Shown here: positions 9,301 to 17,194 of the stretch, piece after piece
How the letters are laid out: the number at the start of each line of letters is the position of its first letter
Numbering within the stretch: position 1 is the first letter of the stretch
Assembly: GCF_009674775.1 (NCBI RefSeq)
Contig: NZ_WKKE01000004.1
Coordinates: forward strand, 124,001-188,000
Length of the DNA: 64,000 nucleotides
DNA from: Flavobacterium sp. LC2016-23
Lineage (GTDB): Bacteria; Bacteroidota; Bacteroidia; Flavobacteriales; Flavobacteriaceae
Direction: 5' to 3'
Translations under genes and position numbers: made by a program
The notes under the pieces: model-generated
Told to the model about the DNA's origin: nothing
What the model saw: the letters and a program-made list of their open reading frames with translations, nothing else
The model's database searches: none

Positions 9301-9689
9301 TTTCAATCGCCAATGCCGTTTTACTGGTCACCAATGCAGAACAATTGCGAAAACGAAGCGGAAATGCCTTAGAATCGGCACGTGAAGCAGCAGCCTTGCG
9401 TCTTCGTCCGATTATCATGACTTCTGTTGCGATGATTGCGGGAATGTTACCGATGGCTATCGGACACGGAGAAGGCGGCGATCAGGTATCACCGTTGGGT
9501 AGAGCCGTTATTGGCGGATTATTATTCTCCACCTTTGCGGTATTATTAATCCTCCCGCTTATCTTTGCCTGGGCACAGGAACATACCACGACACAATCGG
9601 TCTCCTTAGATCCTGAAGACGAAGAAAGCATCCATTATATCTCATCCTTAAAATCAGAAAATGAAATCGCCCCAAAAAACAATTTGTAA
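6387..9689 (+). CDS. RND efflux permease with an EF-hand-like loop
   Basis: An 1100-aa inner membrane proton-driven pump of the AcrB/MMPL type with 12 predicted membrane helices and two large periplasmic loops. The TM4 proton-relay region reads LVDESTVTIEN (D400, E401), where AcrB has two Asp. Between TM6 and TM7, on the cytoplasmic side, is an acidic insert of about 70 residues (roughly 490-560) containing DTDNNGKIGAFE at 533-544, a canonical 12-residue EF-hand calcium loop flanked by predicted helices. Substrate unknown. It lies between its duct and adaptor genes. Confidence 0.95.
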   Translation: MNLIRFALRKPISILVMVAGLFFFGIGAIKDIKVDILPKMNLPVIYIAHPFGGYTPDQMEAYFAKTYVNILPFANGVKSVETKNIQGLMIMKLTYYENTNMAQAAAELSSLSNRIQAAFPPGTQPPFIIRFDASSLPIGQLVLSSKIRSNNELQDLANVYVRASFTSIPGLLSPAPFGGSPRTIEVNVDPDLLRSHNMTPDQIVEAIRINNQTAPSGNVRMGDANYITPTNNTIKEVKDFEQIPLFKGGVQNLKLGDVATVKDGADITAGYALVNGKRSVYISIAKAGDASTWDVVQKLKAELPKIQSTLPEDVKLSYEFDQSVYVINSVKSLITEGIIGAVLTGLMVLLFLGDRRAALIVILTIPISIISGVLFLKLFGQTINLMSLSGLALAIGILVDESTVTIENIHQHLDMGKPKALAIWDACQEIALPKLLILLCILAVFAPAFTMVGIPGALFLPLALAIGFSMVISFLLSQTFVPVMANWLMKAHPKHEHGPNITDDEAEFNDCGLTPESEKDLITQKKAYVEKTDTDNNGKIGAFERFRIRFMRTLDRLFPYKKITALVYLIGITVLAIVFISFIGKDVFPKVNSSQFQLRMRAPDGTRLERTEEKAIIVLKELQKMVGKEHIGISSVYVGQHPSLFSINPIYLFMAGSHEAVFQVSLKEYHTDMDDFKDDFRARIKKVLPDVKLSFEPIELTDKVLSQGSPTPTEVRIAGKDKKRNELYANQIVEKLKKFAYFRDVQIGQPIHYPAMNIDIDRTRAAELGVDMNDISRSLVASTSSSRYTEKNTWVDERAGLSYNVQVQVPLNKMKSKTDIGEIPVLKNSLRPVLSDVAKITPGFVSGENDNLGAMPYITVTANISQTDLGTAVKDVDATINSLGELPRGLFITPIGMSKVLVETLSSLQVGLLVAIFVIFLMLAANFQSFKVSLVILTTVPAVVLGALLMLTITGSTLNLQSYMGIIMSVGVSIANAVLLVTNAEQLRKRSGNALESAREAAALRLRPIIMTSVAMIAGMLPMAIGHGEGGDQVSPLGRAVIGGLLFSTFAVLLILPLIFAWAQEHTTTQSVSLDPEDEESIHYISSLKSENEIAPKNNL

Positions 9690-9750
9690 AAAATACCAAC
9701 AAATAAAAGGCGATAACATAAATGACCTATAAAAAGTAACATTCATATTT

Positions 9751-10839
9751 ATGAAAAATAAAATTATACAATCGACCGCATTATTTTTTACAGCTGTATT
9801 TTTTCTAGCCAGCTGTAATTCGAAGAAAGAAGAAACGGTTACTTCGGAACTGGAGCCAAAAACAGAAACCTTTCTTTTGCAAAAAGAAAAGCTAACGACA
9901 GAATTGCGTTTGCCGGCCGAATTAACCGGTTTTCAACAAGTAGATTTATATGCCAAAGTAAGCAGTTTCGTAAAACTATTGAAAGTCGATATTGGTACTC
10001 AGGTAAAAAAAGGACAGCTTCTGATTGTTCTGGAAGCACCTGAAATCAGTTCACAACTGGCCGCAGCCGAGTCGCGATTAAAATCGATGGAAGCCATTTA
10101 TGCTACGAGTAAAAGTACCTACAACCGCTTGTACGAAACAAGCAAAGTAGAAGGAACGATTTCTAAAAACGATTTAGAAATGGCCAACGGAAAGAAAAAC
10201 TCCGATTACGCCCAATATCAGGCCGCAGTGGCAGCACACAAAGAAGTGTCTATCATGAGAGGGTATCTTGAAATCCGTGCGCCTTTTGACGGTGTTGTGG
10301 CAGCCAGAAATGTAAACTTAGGAACCTTTGTAGGCCCTGCCGGAAAAGGGTCAGATTTGCCTTTACTGACGATTCAGCAACAAGACAAATTGCGTTTGGC
10401 TGTTTCGGTTCCGGAATTGTACACCGGCTATTTACACAATGGTGACGAAATGAGTTTTAATGTAAAATCATTACCGGAAACCTTTAAAGCTACGATCACC
10501 AGAATGTCGGGAGCTTTAGATCTGAAACTGCGTTCGGAACGTGTAGAAATGGACGTTCATAATACGAAGAAAAACTTACTACCGGGAATGGTGGCCGAAG
10601 TGCTTTTACCGCTTAACGCAAAAGACAGCACGTTTGTCATCCCAAAATCGGCATTGGTCAATTCTGCCGAAGGTACTTTTGTAATCAAAGTACTGAATCA
10701 TAAAGCAACACGAGTAGACGTAAAAAGAGGAAGAGAAATCGACGATAAAATTGAAATTTTCGGCGATTTGAATCCGCAAGATAAACTGGTGAAAATTGCC
10801 AGCGAAGAAACTAAAGAAGGCGACATTATAAACGAATAA
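9751..10839 (+). CDS. RND periplasmic adaptor lipoprotein
   Basis: A 362-aa membrane-fusion protein. The signal peptide ends in a lipobox (LASC, Cys22), so it is lipid-anchored. A lipoyl/barrel-sandwich half (VKLLKVDIGTQVKKGQLLIVL) is followed by a short helical hairpin, the second half (IRAPFDGVVAARNVNLG), and a beta-barrel domain. It links the pump to the TolC-type duct. It is last in the operon and is followed by a strong terminator. Confidence 0.93.
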   Translation: MKNKIIQSTALFFTAVFFLASCNSKKEETVTSELEPKTETFLLQKEKLTTELRLPAELTGFQQVDLYAKVSSFVKLLKVDIGTQVKKGQLLIVLEAPEISSQLAAAESRLKSMEAIYATSKSTYNRLYETSKVEGTISKNDLEMANGKKNSDYAQYQAAVAAHKEVSIMRGYLEIRAPFDGVVAARNVNLGTFVGPAGKGSDLPLLTIQQQDKLRLAVSVPELYTGYLHNGDEMSFNVKSLPETFKATITRMSGALDLKLRSERVEMDVHNTKKNLLPGMVAEVLLPLNAKDSTFVIPKSALVNSAEGTFVIKVLNHKATRVDVKRGREIDDKIEIFGDLNPQDKLVKIASEETKEGDIINE

Positions 10840-10893
10840 CCTGCGTTTAGCCTTTTATAGTAGATTACCAAAAATCTGTACCATTTACCTAGG

Positions 10894-10927
10894 GGACAGC
10901 ACATTCAAAAGTGCTGTCCTTTTTTTG
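10894..10927 (+). terminator. Rho-independent terminator of the first efflux operon
   Basis: Stem GGACAGCAC / GTGCTGTCC with an 8-nt loop, followed by eight T residues; about 55 bp past the adaptor stop. Confidence 0.85.
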
Positions 10928-11061
10928 TTTAGAAGGGTTCCATAGAAAGTCACGAACTGGCACCCAATTTTTCACCCTTAGCGTCCCGAAGCCTCGGGAG
11001 AAGGCTTATGAAGACAGAAACCTGGTATTTACTGAATACCTTATTTTTATTAAATCACATC

Positions 11062-11189
11062 AATAGCCTCCTGCTTTAGCTGGAGGAATTTTGTATGATG
11101 GAAATCGGGGCTTTAGCCAAATGTGCGTATTTTGGCTAAAGCCTTTTTGCTACTTCGTTATAGACCTCCAGCTAAAGCAGGAGGCTATT
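11062..11189. repeat. Nested inverted-repeat element
   Basis: Perfect 25-bp outer arms (11062-11086 and 11165-11189) enclose a perfect 13-bp inner hairpin (11109-11121 and 11131-11143, 9-nt loop). Both stems share the word GCTTTAGC. The whole 128 bp could fold as one long interrupted hairpin. It has no coding capacity and lies in the 583-bp gap between the efflux operon and the T9SS repeat protein. The rest of that gap holds only a short hairpin near 10985 and a promoter box at 11368. It may be a mobile non-autonomous repeat or a structured RNA. Confidence 0.8.
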
Positions 11190-11367
11190 TTAAAAAAAAG
11201 GTGATGATTTGAAGTGCAAATTTAAATTTGGCAATAAGACTGCACAAATCAAAATTGCATTCTTTTTTTGGAGAAGGTCTGAAGCTTTCTTAATGTCAAT
11301 TAGTTCTATTGATATTTCTTATTAGAAATCAAATATTAATTTCGAATTATTTTAAAAAAAATATAAA

Positions 11368-11375
11368 TACATTTG
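11368..11375 (+). promoter_or_regulatory. -7 promoter box TACATTTG
   Basis: Matches TAnnTTTG, 47 bp before the ATG of the ELWxxDGT protein; no clear -33 box. Confidence 0.5.
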
Positions 11376-11422
11376 ACCCAAAATTTTAAAAAATTCTAAT
11401 TATCAATAAGCCAAAAAAACAC

Positions 11423-14401
11423 ATGAAATATAACTTTACTCTTATTTTTATAGTAGCTATTTTTAATTTTTCGACTGCTCAAACGGTAGATGCAACATTA
11501 CTCGAGATTAATTTTCATGAAGATGGTGCCCCACAAAACCTTACTGCTTCGACGTCTGGATTTTTTTTCACAGCAACAGATGGTGATTTTGATAAATACG
11601 GCAGAGAATTATGGTATTCCGATGGTACACCAAAAGGAACATCAATGGTTAAGGATATTAATCCTGGAGGAAATTCTTCTTCTCCAAATTCTTTAATTTG
11701 GCTTAATAATATCCTATACTTTACCGCAAGTAATGGGATTTTAGGAAGTGAACTCTGGAAAAGTGATGGAACAGAAGTTGGAACATCAATGATTAAGGAC
11801 ATTAGACCTAACAATAACGATTTTAATGGTCCATCAAATTTAGTGGCTTTTAATGGTAAATTATATTTTACGGCAACAGATGGTATTAATGGAAGTGAAT
11901 TATGGACAAGCGACGGAACTGAATCTGGAACTTACATGCTCAAAAATATAAATCCTAATGGCGATAGTAATCCAGATGGTTTATTTGTATTTAATAATAA
12001 TTTATATTTTATCGCAAATGATGGTACAAATGGAGTTGAATTATGGAAAAGTAACGGAACACAATCTGGAACTGTTATGCTTAAAAATATCAATCCAAAT
12101 TCTACAGCTTTATATGCTGGAAATCAATTCCTGATTATGAATAATAACTTCTATTTTTTCGCAAATGATGGAATAAAAGGTTATGAGTTATGGAAGAGTG
12201 ATGGAACAGAATCCGGAACACAAATCGTAAAAGATATACGAGCTGGCAATAACTTCAGCCAATTGGCATTAAAAGGAGCTGTACTAAATAATATAATAAT
12301 TTTTGAAGGCAATAACGGAATTAATGGCGCTGAAGTATGGAAAAGCGATGGAACAGAATCCGGAACTTCAATGATCCGAGATATTAACAATACAAGTAGT
12401 AACAGTATAATGTCATACAATAGTAAATTCATAGAATTTAAGAATGAAGTTTATTTTATTGCCGACGATAATATCCATGGAGGTGAAATATGGAAAACCG
12501 ACGGAACAGCTGCTGGTACAATTTTATTAAAAGATATTAATAATGGGAATTCGTCTGTATGGATAGAAAAATTTCATGTTGATAAAATAAATAACAAGCT
12601 CCTGTTTTTTACGACCAGTGATAATTCTTCTGACAGAAAACTTTGGGCTAGTGATGGTACATTATACGGCACATTACAAATATCAAATATTAAAGCCTAT
12701 AATGGTTCAGGAGTAATAGAAAGCTTCGTTACTATTAAAAATCGTACCTTTTTAAGCGGCGAAAATGAAAGAAATGGAATGGAACTATGGAGCACAGATG
12801 GAACAGTTTCCGGAACATCTCTGTTTGCAGATGTAAATTATTCAAACGGAAGTAATCCTTCTAAGTTTGCAAATGCAAATGGCAATGTATTTTTTAGAGC
12901 AGGATCAACACCGTATGGTACACAATTGTTTAAAAGTGATGGTTCAATTGAAGGTACTCAATTAATGAAAGATATTATAATCGATAATCTTTCTGATATA
13001 GTAATAAATGGCAATTTATTTTTTAGCGGAGGTAATAGTACACATGGTTATGAATTATGGAAAAGTGATGGAACCGAAGTCGGTACTGTTATGGTGAAAG
13101 ATATAAATCCCGGCAACAACAGCAGCATGTTGAATTATAACCAAACACAACTTTTTAGTGTAATAAATAATATTCTATATTTTTATGCTGATGATGGTGT
13201 GAATGGTTTTGAATTATGGAGAAGTGATGGAACTGAATCAGGAACTTATATGATAAAAGACATAAAGCCTAATTCTGGAATTTACAATGATGGTAGTTAC
13301 CCCAGATACTTTACTGTACTTAACAATATAATTTATTTTATTGCTGATGATAATTCCGGATCGGCATTATGGACTACAAACGGTACTGCATCGGGAACGG
13401 TTAAAATAATAAATTTAAATGATATAAGAGTGCTAAAAACGGTAAATAATAAATTGATTATTGTAGCAGAAACATCAGGAACAGGTTATGGACCACGTGA
13501 TTTATGGGTATCAGATGGAACTACAGCAGGCACAAAGCTTTTGAAAACTTTCGCAGATAGTTATGATAGTGATATTCATATTACCACTACTCTTAATAAC
13601 GAATTATACTTTGTTGCCAAGAGTCCGAATAGCCTCAGAACTGTATTTTATAAAACAGATGGAACAGTTGAAGGTACAATGTTATTATTTGACGAAACAA
13701 CTCATACAACAATTCCAGATTTTACAATCAAAAATATTTTAACATGCGGAAATTATGTATATTTTTCCGTTCAGGACGAGCTTTCCAGAACCGATAAAGA
13801 ATTATGGAGAACGAATGGTTCAATAACAGAAAAAATTACAGAACAAGAGGCAAATGAATCTTCATCTATCAGAAATCTTACTTGTTACAATGATAATCTA
13901 TTGTATTTAGCTGAAACGTTTCCCCACAAAATTTGGTTGGTCAATAATAATTTGACTAAACCTTTAGATATTAATATAAATGTTGTAAACGGTAAAAATT
14001 TTGACGGAGTTGATAATATAGAAGAATTAGCCGCAAGTAATAATAATTTATATTTCGCCGCACGAAATGATATTAGTGGAAGCGAGCTTTACATCACAAA
14101 AATAAATACTTCTTCATTGGGAATTTCTGACTATAACAATTCTCAAAACAATAATATAAAGCAAGTAAGCGTTTATCCTAATCCCTCAAATCAGTACGTA
14201 ATTATTAAATCAGTTAATGATTTTGAAATCGTTAAATTTCAGTTATGGGATTCAACAGGAAAAAAGATTGATGAACAATTGAATAAAGAGGAAAAAAGAG
14301 AACTTAAATATGATGTAAGTAGACTACAAACTGGAATTTATTTTATCAAAGTAACACTTTCCAATGGAAATATTAATGATTTAAAGTTGGTTGTAGATTA
14401 G
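11423..14401 (+). CDS. T9SS-secreted ELWxxDGT-repeat protein
   Basis: A 992-aa protein with a signal peptide ending near STAQ, then about 16 degenerate repeats of roughly 45-55 residues. Each contains an ELWxSDGTxxGT signature (first near residue 62, last near 800) preceded by a FxAxDGxxGxE strand. These repeats probably form beta-propeller blades. The last ~75 residues are a type IX sorting domain (VYPNPS near 917, IYFIKVTLSNG, final KLVVD), so the protein should be exported and anchored or released at the cell surface. The ligand is unknown. Adhesion or large-substrate binding is a guess. Codon use is AT-richer than the neighbouring efflux genes. Confidence 0.9.
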   Translation: MKYNFTLIFIVAIFNFSTAQTVDATLLEINFHEDGAPQNLTASTSGFFFTATDGDFDKYGRELWYSDGTPKGTSMVKDINPGGNSSSPNSLIWLNNILYFTASNGILGSELWKSDGTEVGTSMIKDIRPNNNDFNGPSNLVAFNGKLYFTATDGINGSELWTSDGTESGTYMLKNINPNGDSNPDGLFVFNNNLYFIANDGTNGVELWKSNGTQSGTVMLKNINPNSTALYAGNQFLIMNNNFYFFANDGIKGYELWKSDGTESGTQIVKDIRAGNNFSQLALKGAVLNNIIIFEGNNGINGAEVWKSDGTESGTSMIRDINNTSSNSIMSYNSKFIEFKNEVYFIADDNIHGGEIWKTDGTAAGTILLKDINNGNSSVWIEKFHVDKINNKLLFFTTSDNSSDRKLWASDGTLYGTLQISNIKAYNGSGVIESFVTIKNRTFLSGENERNGMELWSTDGTVSGTSLFADVNYSNGSNPSKFANANGNVFFRAGSTPYGTQLFKSDGSIEGTQLMKDIIIDNLSDIVINGNLFFSGGNSTHGYELWKSDGTEVGTVMVKDINPGNNSSMLNYNQTQLFSVINNILYFYADDGVNGFELWRSDGTESGTYMIKDIKPNSGIYNDGSYPRYFTVLNNIIYFIADDNSGSALWTTNGTASGTVKIINLNDIRVLKTVNNKLIIVAETSGTGYGPRDLWVSDGTTAGTKLLKTFADSYDSDIHITTTLNNELYFVAKSPNSLRTVFYKTDGTVEGTMLLFDETTHTTIPDFTIKNILTCGNYVYFSVQDELSRTDKELWRTNGSITEKITEQEANESSSIRNLTCYNDNLLYLAETFPHKIWLVNNNLTKPLDININVVNGKNFDGVDNIEELAASNNNLYFAARNDISGSELYITKINTSSLGISDYNNSQNNNIKQVSVYPNPSNQYVIIKSVNDFEIVKFQLWDSTGKKIDEQLNKEEKRELKYDVSRLQTGIYFIKVTLSNGNINDLKLVVD

Positions 14402-14495
14402 TAGTTCTACTAAAATTGAACATTTGTATTTTTTGAAGTCTCCTGTTTTGGCACTAACTTCACGCAACTGAACAAAAAATAATTATACAACAAAA

Positions 14496-14525
14496 AAACC
14501 TCGACCAAATTAAAGATCGAGGTTT
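14496..14525. terminator. Bidirectional terminator hairpin
   Basis: Arms AAACCTCGA / TCGAGGTTT with a 12-nt loop lie between two convergent genes, with A/T-rich sequence on both sides. Confidence 0.7.
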
Positions 14526-14531
14526 CTCATT

Positions 14532-14574
<43 letters not shown>

Positions 14575-14579
14575 CAAAC

Positions 14580-14813
14580 TTATTCCACCTCCAGATAAGG
14601 ATTTAAAATTTCGGCTAGTTCATTCAGCCAGTAAAAGTTGTTTTCTATTCCGTTTTGGGGAGTTTCCTTTTCCCGCATCACACCTAAGGCCATTGTATAA
14701 TTTACCTTTCGGATTACCTTCGCCATATCCTCAGGGGCCATGGTGTGATTAAAAAAATCAATTAATCTTGATTCAGTTTCTTTTGAAAATGTGTTTGTAC
14801 TCATATCTTCCAT
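14580..14813 (-). CDS. Hypothetical protein, 77 aa
   Basis: A small acidic, helical, cytoplasmic protein (no signal or membrane segment) with the core FFNHTMAPEDMAKVIRKVNY. I do not recognise a named domain. The start may be ATG 14813 or the ATG at 14804 (MSTNTF). It is convergent with the T9SS protein and separated from it by a terminator and the TAA run. Its coding-like composition and a plausible stop make it a likely real gene. Confidence 0.6.
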   Translation of the reverse strand: MEDMSTNTFSKETESRLIDFFNHTMAPEDMAKVIRKVNYTMALGVMREKETPQNGIENNFYWLNELAEILNPYLEVE

Positions 14814-15252
14814 TTTTAGTGAATATAAAACCTGTTTCCAGGCGACTTTAATACGTTCTCAATGTGAAGATTTAAGAGCTGCAAACATAAGAATAAACTT
14901 TTACATTTTAAAAGATTTTTCTTACTTTTTTATGTATCGCAATGTTCTAAAAAAGGAAACAATAAAAAAAAGAACATAAAATCAATTCGAACTTTAATCA
15001 GATAATATAAACTGTGACAAAATTATTTTTATTTCGACTTTGTCACAAAAATAGTTTCAAAGTTTTTGTTTCTTTTTTTTGAAACATAAATTTTGAAACG
15101 AAAATGGTTGCAAATTTATTCTTTTTATTAGTTTGACACAGCTTCAAAAGTTATCTCGTATAAGTAACAATTCATAAATTTCTCCGCGCTTTAAGAAATT
15201 TTAATGTGTCAATCCATAAATAAATTATATTTGGCACCTTAAAAAAAAAGAT
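14814..15252. other. Intergenic region with two inverted repeats
   Basis: 439 bp without a convincing gene; a 62-codon plus-strand frame here looks random. It holds TGTGACAAA / TTTGTCACA (15013-15021, 15039-15047, 17-nt spacer) and the word GTTTCAAA at 15054 with its complement TTTGAAAC at 15078 and 15092. These could be operators for either flanking gene. A -7 box at 15226 ends the region. Confidence 0.5.
15226..15233 (+). promoter_or_regulatory. -7 promoter box TATATTTG
   Basis: Perfect TAnnTTTG match 19 bp before the ATG at 15253, implying a very short leader. Confidence 0.5.
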
Positions 15253-15657
15253 ATGAAAATCGTACACGTTCTCTCTACATTACTAGTTTTGATGACACTT
15301 AATATGAATGCTCAGGAAAAAATAGAGCGAATCATAAATGAAGTACAATTTAAAGCTGATAAGATTATATTAAATAAGCAGGAGGCTTTTAACTATAGAA
15401 AAGATGGAAATCATTTTTCAGTATCAGACCTAAATAATAATGAGTTGATTATTGGCGATATTACTTCTCTGGGCGATGGTAAATTTAGCAGTGTGATTAC
15501 ATTTGTAGTAGAAAACAAGAAGTTTTCGAATGCAAAAATTATTGGCCGATCAGATCTTTTTTTTGCCCTGTTAAATGAAAATGTTATTAGCAAGGAATTT
15601 AAAATCGATCCTGAAAAATTAGAAGTGTTTTTTGAAAAATATAATGAATTGAAATAG
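15253..15657 (+). CDS. Hypothetical secreted protein, 134 aa
   Basis: A signal peptide ends near NMNAQ; the mature part is about 113 residues, mixed alpha/beta and charged, with no recognised domain. It lies 37 bp before a single-domain response regulator, which may be co-transcribed. Probably periplasmic or outer membrane-associated. Confidence 0.65.
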   Translation: MKIVHVLSTLLVLMTLNMNAQEKIERIINEVQFKADKIILNKQEAFNYRKDGNHFSVSDLNNNELIIGDITSLGDGKFSSVITFVVENKKFSNAKIIGRSDLFFALLNENVISKEFKIDPEKLEVFFEKYNELK

Positions 15658-15694
15658 TTATGCCTAAATAAACTACCTTCGCCAAAAACACCAA

Positions 15695-16120
15695 ATGAAC
15701 AAAGGCGGGCCGATTATTATTATAGAAGACGATTTAGATGATCAGGAAATTTTAACTGATATTTTTAAAGAGCTTGATTATAAAAATGAAATCATCTTCT
15801 TTACTGAAGGCGAAAAAGCGTTAGAGTACCTAACCTCTACAGAAATTGAGCCTTTCATTATCTTCTCTGATATCAATATGCCCAAATTAAGCGGTATGGA
15901 ACTTCGGGCAAAAATTCATGAAAATGAAGATTTAAGACTGAAATCTATTCCGTATTTATTCTTTTCTACCAGTGCAGAACAAAAACATGTTATAGACGCT
16001 TATTCCAAATCTATCCAGGGCTTTTTTGTTAAACCTACAGCTTATAAGGATATTAAAGAAACCATTAAAACGATTGTTAGTTATTGGGAAGCCTGCGTAT
16101 CACCCAACTATGTAAAATAG
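15695..16120 (+). CDS. Single-domain response regulator
   Basis: A 141-aa receiver-only protein of the Rcp1/CheY-like type common in Bacteroidota. It shows the acidic cluster IIEDDLDDQEI, the phosphoacceptor Asp in FSDINMPKLSG, the switch Thr/Ser in FFSTSA and Lys in FFVKPT. It has no output domain, so it should act by protein-protein contact in a phosphorelay. No kinase gene is adjacent. Confidence 0.9.
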   Translation: MNKGGPIIIIEDDLDDQEILTDIFKELDYKNEIIFFTEGEKALEYLTSTEIEPFIIFSDINMPKLSGMELRAKIHENEDLRLKSIPYLFFSTSAEQKHVIDAYSKSIQGFFVKPTAYKDIKETIKTIVSYWEACVSPNYVK

Positions 16121-16144
16121 ATCAATAACGAACTCGTGGTTACG

Positions 16145-16318
16145 TTATAATTCTACCGCCAAAAGTTCTTTACCCAGACGATGTAACGCATTTTCAATTT
16201 TCAGACGTTGCTCTGCCCTTGGATTGCGATGCCCGGATGCATAATGTTGAATTTGCTTTTGGTTTATACCTGTAATTCGTTCAAGTGCAGAATTGGTAAA
16301 TATTCCTTTATAATACTC
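16145..16318 (-). pseudogene. Truncated HTH antitoxin-like fragment
   Basis: On the minus strand a 57-codon open stretch ends in TAA at 16145-16147. It reads as the C-terminal half of an HTH protein (SALERITGINQKQIQHYASG, then PRAEQRLKIENALHRLG). This pattern is typical of the small HTH/HicB-like antitoxins of Bacteroidota. It contains no Met, and an in-frame stop (16319-16321) closes the upstream side, so the N-terminal part is lost. It is next to an intact toxin-antitoxin pair on the other strand. Confidence 0.7.
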
Positions 16319-16378
16319 TTACTCAAAATGATTTTAAAATAAATAATAATGTGTAATATGAAAATTAGACTTTTGTAT

Positions 16379-16386
16379 TAACTTTG
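16379..16386 (+). promoter_or_regulatory. -7 promoter box TAACTTTG
   Basis: Fits TAnnTTTG, 27 bp before the antitoxin ATG at 16414. Confidence 0.5.
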
Positions 16387-16413
16387 TTTATCAACTTTAG
16401 TAAATTTTAAATC

Positions 16414-16641
16414 ATGCAAGCAATCAACATCACGGCATATACGAAAGATGCTTCTCAGATAGAAGCTGTTAAAGATTTCATGAAAGCACTAAAGATAAAA
16501 TTTGAGATCGAAAATGTGAAACCTTATAAATTATCTGCCAAGCAGCAAGAAATTTTGGACAGTCAGGTTAACCCCGATGAAAAATTATATACAGACGCTG
16601 AATCACTTTATGCAGATCTAAAAAAGAAGTATGAGTTATAA
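16414..16641 (+). CDS. Antitoxin-like protein of the RelE/ParE pair
   Basis: A 75-aa protein resembling the DUF2683-like antitoxin partners found before RelE/ParE toxins in Bacteroidota. It has an N-terminal beta-alpha unit (AYTKDASQIEAVKDFMKAL) and a C-terminal helical tail that probably wraps the toxin. It overlaps the toxin gene by 11 bp. It lacks an obvious DNA-binding domain, so autoregulation is uncertain. Confidence 0.8.
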   Translation: MQAINITAYTKDASQIEAVKDFMKALKIKFEIENVKPYKLSAKQQEILDSQVNPDEKLYTDAESLYADLKKKYEL

Positions 16642-16930
16642 GATTATCGTTTCTCCTATTGCATTAAAGAATATTGAAAAAGCTCTTGAATATTATATTG
16701 CAAAAGCGAATAAAAAAGTAGCTTTAGATTTTCTTAATGATTACAAAAAAACTTATAAAGCTTTACAAATAAACCCTTTCTATCAAATTCACGATAATAA
16801 TTATAGTTTTTTGCCCTTCAAAAAATTTCCTTACGTAGCTTTTTATATGGTAGACGAACCTTCAAAAACTGTTTTTCTAAACGCCATTTTTCATACGTCA
16901 CAAAATCCCGATAATTATCCGATAAAATAA
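16631..16930 (+). CDS. RelE/ParE-family toxin
   Basis: A 99-aa protein with the ParE/RelE fold pattern: IVSPIALKNIEKALEYYI at the N-terminus, then a basic middle and the C-terminal strand FKKFPYVAFYMVDE. RelE members cleave mRNA on the ribosome and ParE members poison gyrase; the sequence alone does not decide which. Start ATG 16631 lies inside the antitoxin gene. Confidence 0.88.
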   Translation: MSYKIIVSPIALKNIEKALEYYIAKANKKVALDFLNDYKKTYKALQINPFYQIHDNNYSFLPFKKFPYVAFYMVDEPSKTVFLNAIFHTSQNPDNYPIK

Positions 16931-17027
16931 AGAATTATAATTACGGAATCATTAAAAAGGATAAAATCTTACGCAGGCGCTAAAAAAATGCACACTTAAT
17001 AAGCGATCAAATACAAAATAACTGGTT

Positions 17028-17046
17028 CTTAAAAATAATTTTTAAG
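17028..17046. repeat. 9-bp palindrome between the toxin gene and tetR
   Basis: CTTAAAAAT / ATTTTTAAG separated by one base. It is about 100 bp past the toxin stop and could be a weak terminator or an operator; no T-run follows. Confidence 0.4.
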
Positions 17047-17151
17047 TAAGAAGCCCTTATAAATAAGAACTTCCGGCATTTTTTTACAGTACTCTATACC
17101 ACAATAAGAAAATATTATAATGAAATTATATGATAATCAGAAAAACCGTCC

Positions 17152-17159
17152 TACATTTG
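17152..17159 (+). promoter_or_regulatory. -7 promoter box TACATTTG of tetR
   Basis: Perfect TAnnTTTG match, followed after 2 bp by the first putative operator copy, so a bound repressor would cover the transcription start. Confidence 0.65.
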
Positions 17160-17161
17160 CC

Positions 17162-17184
17162 TAACGGTGTTAAACAATTTAATA
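17162..17184 (+). promoter_or_regulatory. Putative TetR operator, copy A
   Basis: 23-bp unit with a TAAC-GGT-GTTA dyad and the tail TTTAATA. It directly follows the tetR -7 box and ends 10 bp before the tetR ATG, suiting autorepression. Confidence 0.65.
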
Positions 17185-17194
17185 CTTAATCAAA

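Noticed and set aside
7304..9418. Several antisense frames inside the first RND gene
   Set aside because: They are opposite a strongly conserved pump gene and have no domain features; they follow from its codon pattern.
10982..10998. Short CCCGA/TCGGG hairpin
   Set aside because: Only five base pairs; too weak to call a terminator or site.
14791..14979. 62-codon plus-strand frame antisense to the start of the 77-aa gene
   Set aside because: No recognisable protein features or promoter, and it overlaps the better minus-strand candidate.
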